From Caldisericaceae bacterium (lineage in GTDB: Bacteria > Calditrichota > Calditrichia > Calditrichales > Calditrichaceae), in the NCBI GenBank assembly GCA_021160885.1, contig JAGHBR010000199.1:1-11833 (forward strand): a stretch of 11,833 bases of DNA. The letters are read 5' to 3'. How positions within the stretch are numbered: position 1 is the first letter of the stretch; each line of letters begins with the position of its first letter. A model generated the notes under the pieces. It saw nothing but the letters and a program-made list of their open reading frames with translations, searched no databases and was not told the DNA's origin. Below are positions 7,798-11,833 of the stretch, in pieces. The position numbers were made by a program, and so were the translations under genes.

Positions 7798-9472
7798 ATT
7801 CTTTATTTTCAAGCACAAATGATTTAACTAACGGTAAATTGCGTTGAATTTTTACCTTATTTCTGAGTTCTTGCAAATAAGCCCGCAACAGTTCTGTTTG
7901 ATTTTCACCTTTGTACTCTTGCAACACCTGATCTTTAATCTGTTCAAAAGGAGCAGGTTGGGCATCTATTTTGCCTTCAACCCGGAAAAGACCATACACA
8001 TTTTCAATCTTTAGCGGGCCAATCAGCTTGCCGACAGGCGCTTGCCACAATTTTCCCTTTAGATTGCCAAAGCGGTTTAACTCAGCGTAGCCGGTTAAGC
8101 CACCGTTGCGGGCCGTCCAATCTCTTAAAGAGTAGCGGCGGGCCAGCTCTGCAAAATTCGCACCATCCAGCAATTGCTTTTTGACATTTAACGCGCTGGA
8201 CAAATCAGCAACCAGAATTTCACGGACATTTATTTTTTGGGGATTTTTAAACTTCCAGATATTCTTACGATAGTAAGTTTTCAGGGCTGAATCGGGAACG
8301 CTGCTGGCGGCCAGGACTTCTTTCCGTTTGTATTTTAAGTAGAGATTATTGCGGGCATTGTCCATCGCGTGTTTAACTTCAGGCAGGTCTTCGTAACCTT
8401 TGGAATGGGCGATGGCCAGTAATTTTTGCTTAATGATTAACCCTTTGATGGCCGCTTTTAGTTTTTCCGGACTGTCAATCCGTTGTCGATGATAAGCGGG
8501 GATTTGCTTAATTTCGTCCAAAGCTTTTTGTACGTTCCACTCCAGGCCCGGGTAACGAACCACCATTTGATTGAAATTAATCGGCTGTTTCTCTTTACCC
8601 GCTTGCTCCGTCCTGTTCTGTACCATTTTTAAAAGATCTTTTACACCCGATTCGTTGAACTCAAATGCATTAAGGTCAACGACCTTTTTTAAATAATCTT
8701 TTTCGGCTTGTTTTCTTTTGGAAACTTTCAGGAACCGGATGATCTGGCCTTTTTTCTTCAAATATTCATTTTCGGTTAAAATTGGCACCCGCTTACGATC
8801 TTCTACCTTAATGATGCTGTAACCCTGTGCTGTTTTAATCGGCTTTGAAATTTCGCCAACTTTCATCTGGTAGGCCATGTCTTCAAAAGCCGGATCCATA
8901 TCGCCCCAGGTAAAATAGCCCAGGTAACCGCCATTGTTACGCAAAGTAGAGTCCGTGAAAACTTCACGGGCCAGTGAATCAAAAGAAGCGCCGTGCATCA
9001 ATAAATTGTACAAACGATTGGCTTCTTCTTCCGTGGGCGCATAGAGATGACGGGCGGCAATTCGTTCATTTAAACGTAGAAAAGCCTGACGCGCTTCCCG
9101 ATCCGAAATTTTAATTTTGGAATAAATATCATCTTCCTTTAAATAGGCCAGCAAAAGTTCGTCTTTTACCCATTGCCAGTCTTTTTTAAATTCTTCATTT
9201 TCCAGAATGGCGCTGTTGTCATCGTAGCGTTTGAGTAACACTTCATTAATCATATTTCGTAAAACGCCCAACCGTAAAAACAGATTGTCTTTTTGATAGG
9301 TAACATCCAGGTATTCCTGATAGCGGTTTTTGTACTTTTCAAAAGGGATGGCATACTGGCCCACAATGGCCACAGTTTGGTCGTCAAGCTTTAATTCCTT
9401 TTTGCAGGAAAAGAGTCCGGTAAAAACCACTAAAACCGCAATGCCTGAAATTTGAAAAATTCTACGCTTCAT
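7796..9472 (-). CDS. Parvulin-type peptidyl-prolyl isomerase lipoprotein with two PPIase-like domains
   Basis: Predicted envelope folding factor of the SurA/PrsA/PpiC type, 558 residues. A lipoprotein signal peptide ends in GLFSC with Cys23 as the likely lipid-bearing residue. Residues about 30-130 look like the helical SurA-N/PrsA chaperone region. The first parvulin domain is at about 137-226 (ARHLYAPT, LLMHGASFDSLAREVFTD, GGYLGYFTWGD, GEISKPIKTAQGYSIIKV). A helical linker follows, and the second domain is at about 414-500 (REILVADL, DGANFAELARRYS, NGGLTGY, GPLKIENVYGLFRV). Domain 1 keeps the first conserved His (142) but has Ser219 where the usual GYHII His would be. Domain 2 has Glu418 and Phe496 at the two His positions. 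Isomerase activity may therefore be weak and the chaperone role dominant. The start codon follows the GH13 stop without a gap (TAAATG) and has no clear Shine-Dalgarno, so translation probably depends on the upstream gene. Its neighbours encode beta-barrels, plausible clients. Confidence 0.92.
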   Translation of the reverse strand: MKRRIFQISGIAVLVVFTGLFSCKKELKLDDQTVAIVGQYAIPFEKYKNRYQEYLDVTYQKDNLFLRLGVLRNMINEVLLKRYDDNSAILENEEFKKDWQWVKDELLLAYLKEDDIYSKIKISDREARQAFLRLNERIAARHLYAPTEEEANRLYNLLMHGASFDSLAREVFTDSTLRNNGGYLGYFTWGDMDPAFEDMAYQMKVGEISKPIKTAQGYSIIKVEDRKRVPILTENEYLKKKGQIIRFLKVSKRKQAEKDYLKKVVDLNAFEFNESGVKDLLKMVQNRTEQAGKEKQPINFNQMVVRYPGLEWNVQKALDEIKQIPAYHRQRIDSPEKLKAAIKGLIIKQKLLAIAHSKGYEDLPEVKHAMDNARNNLYLKYKRKEVLAASSVPDSALKTYYRKNIWKFKNPQKINVREILVADLSSALNVKKQLLDGANFAELARRYSLRDWTARNGGLTGYAELNRFGNLKGKLWQAPVGKLIGPLKIENVYGLFRVEGKIDAQPAPFEQIKDQVLQEYKGENQTELLRAYLQELRNKVKIQRNLPLVKSFVLENKE

Positions 9473-11320
9473 TTAGATTTTTTTTAAAATGGCGCCTTGT
9501 TTACCGGCCAGTTTTATTTTTAGTTTCTGCTGCCGGCTTTTAAACATTTCCTGGGTTAAAAGATTTTTCCATTGACCGTCGGCAATTTCTTCAAGCTCTA
9601 ATTGTTGTGAGTGTGGATTGTTGTTAATGACCACCAGAATTTGCTGATCGCCAAATGTTCTTAAAAAAGCCAGAACATCTTTTTCATTGTCAAAAGAAAG
9701 GATTTTCATCTCGCCTTTGCGCAGGGCAATTTCGCTTTTACGCAGCTTAATCAACGTTTGGTAATAATGAAAAAGATCAAAATCAAAATAAACCGAATCG
9801 GGCTTTTTGGGTTGCTGACCAACCGTTACCGATTCCGGTTCGTAAACCATATCGCTCCAGACCATAGGCTTGCGGCAATCGGGATCGTCGCCGCCCCACA
9901 TGCCGCTTTCTGTGCCGTAGTAAATCATTGGCGGGCCCGGGTAGGTGAACTGAAACAGAGCAATCAGGCGTTGAATTTTACGTTCCTCTGCGTTCGGTTT
10001 ACGAATCTGGCATTGGGGATTAAAAGGCGACACACCTTTGTCGTAAAAGAAATCGGGATTAGTGATATTGGAAGCTAATCGTTCGGTGTCGTGGCTGTCC
10101 ATTAAATTTAATTGTTGAAACCGAAAGCGCGGTTTGTAGCGCTGGTCTAATTTTTTCAGGCCTTCTACAAATGCTTCAGCCGAAATCTTTTCCTTTTGAT
10201 CAATAAAATAGCGTGTGACCAGAGCAGCCCACTGGTAATTCATCACCCCGTCAAATTCATCGCCCTTGAGCCAGGGCGCGGGATTCATCAACTTATTGTT
10301 TTGCCAGTCTTCCCAAAAGATTTCGCCGGTAATGTAAGCCTGCGGATTGATCGTTTTAACTTTTAAGCGAAACAATTTCCAGAAATCATGATCGATCATT
10401 TCAGCCACGTCCAGACGCCAGCCGTCAATACCATCGGAAGGATTACCGTCGCCGTTCGGATCCATCCAGCGCTCAACCACCGCAAAAATATGATTACGAA
10501 TGGGTGCGATTAAGCCGTGTTCGTCTTCCTTTAATTCTGGTAGTTCTTTAACGCCCATCCAGCCCTTGTAACGAAACTCGTCTTCGGGCGTTTTGGGATC
10601 GTCCCATTGTAAAACGTAAAACCAATCTTTAAAATGTGAAAGCGGGCCATTCTTTTTTACATCCAAAAAGGCCCAGTGCGTAATGCCCACATGATTAAAA
10701 ACACCGTCAATAATGATCTTAATACCACGCAGGTGGGCCTGACGAATCAACTCTAAAAACAAGCTGTCTGCGCTTGTCCACTGCCAGGTTAAAGGATCTG
10801 ATGGATTTTCTTTTTTAATGATTTTTTGATCTAACCCGGGGTTCGGTCCGAAATTGTCATCAATATGGATGTAGGTAGCAGCATCGTATTTATGCAGAGA
10901 AGGAGATTCGAAAACAGGATTGAGGTAAATGGCGTTAATGCCCAGGTCTTTTAAATAATCCAATTTATCAATGATGCCTTGAAGATCGCCACCGTAACGT
11001 CGGCGTTGCAGATTGTAGGCCAATCCTTTACCGTTTTTCTTTTCCCAGGGTTGCAGTCGGTACCAGTCTGCTGTCCAGGGGCTGATGTGCCATTCGGATG
11101 TGGTGTCGTGCGGATAGCTGCCAAAGAGTGATTTTTTATCGGGATCATTGGTTGGGTCGCCGTTTCGGAAGCGTTCTGGGAAAATTTGGTAGAAAACAGC
11201 ATCGGCAATCCAGGCCGGTTGCGGCTCTTCGATTTCAGAAAAATTCTTCTGGCAACTGGCCAAAAGAATCACAAAAAAAACAATCAATAAAATTGTGCCA
11301 ATGCGACGATCTGATCTCAT
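9473..11320 (-). CDS. GH13 alpha-amylase-family lipoprotein (neopullulanase/cyclomaltodextrinase-like)
   Basis: Glycoside hydrolase family 13 enzyme that should cleave alpha-glucosidic bonds in starch-type glucans or maltodextrins. The 615-residue protein starts with a lipoprotein signal peptide and a perfect lipobox LASC (Cys23), so it is probably anchored in the cell envelope. The catalytic barrel starts at once with AWIADAVFYQIFPERF (about 36-51). The four GH13 regions are intact: DGVFNH (205-210), GWRLDVAEM with nucleophile Asp304, TGEIFW with acid/base Glu333, and DSHD with Asp411. GMWGGDDPDCRKPMVW (473-488) is typical of the neopullulanase, cyclomaltodextrinase and maltogenic amylase group. 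Unlike many of those enzymes there is no N-terminal CBM34-like domain. A short C-terminal beta-domain closes the protein. It is the first gene of the unit, behind a palindrome and a long non-coding region, and is probably the regulated one. SusG, a surface amylase lipoprotein, is the nearest functional analogue; exact specificity cannot be read off. Confidence 0.93.
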   Translation of the reverse strand: MRSDRRIGTILLIVFFVILLASCQKNFSEIEEPQPAWIADAVFYQIFPERFRNGDPTNDPDKKSLFGSYPHDTTSEWHISPWTADWYRLQPWEKKNGKGLAYNLQRRRYGGDLQGIIDKLDYLKDLGINAIYLNPVFESPSLHKYDAATYIHIDDNFGPNPGLDQKIIKKENPSDPLTWQWTSADSLFLELIRQAHLRGIKIIIDGVFNHVGITHWAFLDVKKNGPLSHFKDWFYVLQWDDPKTPEDEFRYKGWMGVKELPELKEDEHGLIAPIRNHIFAVVERWMDPNGDGNPSDGIDGWRLDVAEMIDHDFWKLFRLKVKTINPQAYITGEIFWEDWQNNKLMNPAPWLKGDEFDGVMNYQWAALVTRYFIDQKEKISAEAFVEGLKKLDQRYKPRFRFQQLNLMDSHDTERLASNITNPDFFYDKGVSPFNPQCQIRKPNAEERKIQRLIALFQFTYPGPPMIYYGTESGMWGGDDPDCRKPMVWSDMVYEPESVTVGQQPKKPDSVYFDFDLFHYYQTLIKLRKSEIALRKGEMKILSFDNEKDVLAFLRTFGDQQILVVINNNPHSQQLELEEIADGQWKNLLTQEMFKSRQQKLKIKLAGKQGAILKKI

Positions 11321-11342
11321 CCAACCTTTCCAGATTGACGAC

Positions 11343-11363
11343 TTCTGTATTAGTAATACAGAA
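11343..11363. promoter_or_regulatory. Perfect 21-base palindrome, putative operator
   Basis: Two 10-base arms (TTCTGTATTA and its exact complement) flank a single central G. The palindrome ends 23 bases before the ATG of the GH13 gene and touches the -10 candidate. A repressor or activator dimer bound here would cover the likely transcription start. It could also form a short hairpin in the leader RNA, but the stem is AT-rich and no T-run follows it on the coding strand, so a terminator is unlikely. The regulator is unknown. Confidence 0.6.
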
Positions 11364-11390
11364 TATAGTTACTAATTTTTTGAAATGAAA
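11362..11390 (-). promoter_or_regulatory. Candidate promoter of the GH13-led operon
   Basis: On the minus strand TATATT (11367-11362) is a fair -10 element, 17 bases after TTTCAT (11390-11385), a poor -35. A-tracts lie just upstream and could act as an UP-like element. Transcription would start inside the palindrome. The match is weak, and promoter consensus differs between phyla of this group, so it is a best guess only. Confidence 0.3.
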
Positions 11391-11430
11391 ATTTTTTTTA
11401 ATATTTTTTTAACATAATTTTAATTTTTTT
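11376..11430. promoter_or_regulatory. Cluster of four A/T-tracts, possible UP element or bent DNA
   Basis: Runs of T on the plus strand occur at 11376-11381 (6), 11392-11399 (8), 11404-11410 (7) and 11424-11430 (7). Centre-to-centre spacings are about 17, 11.5 and 20 bases, so the last three are near one and two helical turns apart. Phased A-tracts bend DNA, and A-rich DNA upstream of a -35 can bind the polymerase alpha subunit. The role here is inference. Confidence 0.35.
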
Positions 11431-11700
11431 ACCATTCCACAACTAAATCCATGTGTAGCAGGTGTTGGAATCATCCCTTTTAATTAAAGAGAACTCTTTT
11501 AGAAAAGGAACTCGTTTTTTGTGCCAAAATTCTGGTATTAAAAGGAAAAAAGTTAATGGTATAAAGGTATAAGGGTAATGGTTCTGATAGGATATGCGGC
11601 GTTTTAAAGGCAGTAATGTCTCTTATGTGTTAACCTTGACGGTCTGGTCTTACAGGAAATAAACCAGTGTTCATCTGAGCTAATCAGTGTCTCTAAAAAT

Positions 11701-11730
11701 TTCGGTGAAATTCGGTGTCCTTCGGTGGCT
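11701..11730 (+). repeat. Tandem 10-base repeat, three copies with TTCGGTG core
   Basis: Three consecutive decamers, TTCGGTGAAA, TTCGGTGTCC and TTCGGTGGCT, share the first seven bases exactly. Looser relatives precede them (CCAGTG at 11664-11669 and ATCAGTG at 11683-11689). It lies outside any gene and looks like a unit of a dispersed intergenic repeat family. Confidence 0.6.
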
Positions 11731-11815
11731 AATTAATTGATGCTCCACGGCAATTGACAAACAAAAATTTAAAATCATTCAACATTCAAAACTAAAAATT
11801 CAATTTTTTTTTAAT

Positions 11816-11833
11816 TTCGGTTTCCTTCAGTGG
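11816..11833 (+). repeat. Second, diverged partial copy of the TTCGGTG repeat, cut by window edge
   Basis: The last 18 bases, TTCGGTTTCCTTCAGTGG, match units two and three of the array at 11711-11728 with two substitutions (16 of 18). The copy continues beyond the window, so its full extent is unknown. Recurrence about 105 bases away supports a real repeat family. Confidence 0.5.

Larger units (their letters stand above)
11321..11833. other. Non-coding region upstream of the operon
   Basis: About 510 bases without a supportable gene on either strand. From the GH13 start outward it holds a short purine-rich ribosome binding region (GGAAAGGTTGG before the ATG), the 21-base palindrome, the weak promoter candidate, four T-runs (A-tracts on the coding strand) at 11376-11430, imperfect GGTATAA-like repeats at 11534-11581, and the 10-base tandem repeat with its partial second copy. 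A gene to the right, beyond the window, may contribute regulatory sequence here. Confidence 0.7.

Noticed and set aside
11345..11361. LexA box (CTGT...ACAG)
   Set aside because: The outer bases fit, but the spacer is nine bases rather than the eight of the proteobacterial LexA box, and an SOS role does not suit an amylase/transport operon.
11486..11499. AAAGAG/CTCTTT inverted repeat as a terminator
   Set aside because: The stem is short and AT-rich with a two-base loop, and there is only a weak T-run. There is no gene end within the window that it would serve.
11754..11759. TTGACA as a plus-strand -35 box
   Set aside because: No acceptable -10 element lies 16-18 bases downstream; the consensus hexamer is probably chance in AT-rich DNA.
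1..11833. CRISPR array, tRNA, rRNA, prophage or insertion sequence
   Set aside because: I saw no regularly spaced repeats of CRISPR size, no cloverleaf or rRNA segments, and no transposase, integrase or phage-like frames.

Overview
The window reads as one long minus-strand transcription unit, transcribed right to left, from a Gram-negative bacterium of the Bacteroidota/Calditrichota/Ignavibacteriota kind. The reasons are a type IX secretion (T9SS) style C-terminal domain on a very large secreted protein, a PorV/PorQ-family outer-membrane protein beside it, a TonB-dependent receptor that starts with a carboxypeptidase-regulatory-like domain, and two lipoproteins. The moderate GC content and the absence of a SusD gene next to the receptor remind me of Calditrichota (Caldithrix-like) genomes. 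That placement is inference, not proof.

Layout in transcription order. 11833-11321 is a roughly 510-base non-coding region. It holds a short tandem repeat of 10-base units with a second partial copy at the window edge, a set of A-tracts, a weak promoter candidate, and a perfect 21-base palindrome just before the first gene. 11320-9473 encodes a GH13 alpha-amylase-family lipoprotein with all catalytic residues. 9472-7796 encodes a peptidyl-prolyl isomerase-like lipoprotein with two parvulin-type domains. 7787-5007 encodes a TonB-dependent outer-membrane receptor. 4991-1224 encodes a 1255-residue secreted protein with calcium-loop-like repeats, a probable fibronectin-III-like region and a T9SS-type C-terminal domain. 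1186-158 encodes a PorV/PorQ-like beta-barrel. 71-1 is the start of a further secreted protein, cut by the window edge.

Spacing between genes is -4 to 37 bases within the five complete genes: TAAATG at the first junction, the PpiC stop lying inside the receptor's Shine-Dalgarno at the second, then 15 and 37 bases. It is 86 bases before the sixth gene. I see no convincing terminator between any of them, so co-transcription is likely.

How they may work together (inference): a cell-envelope alpha-glucan hydrolase produces oligosaccharides, the TonB-dependent receptor imports a ligand, and the large T9SS cargo, delivered with its neighbouring PorV-like protein, acts at the cell surface. The parvulin-like lipoprotein would help fold the beta-barrels encoded downstream. 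It resembles a Sus-like glycan-uptake locus without SusD. The substrate cannot be proven from sequence alone; only the GH13 enzyme points to alpha-glucans.
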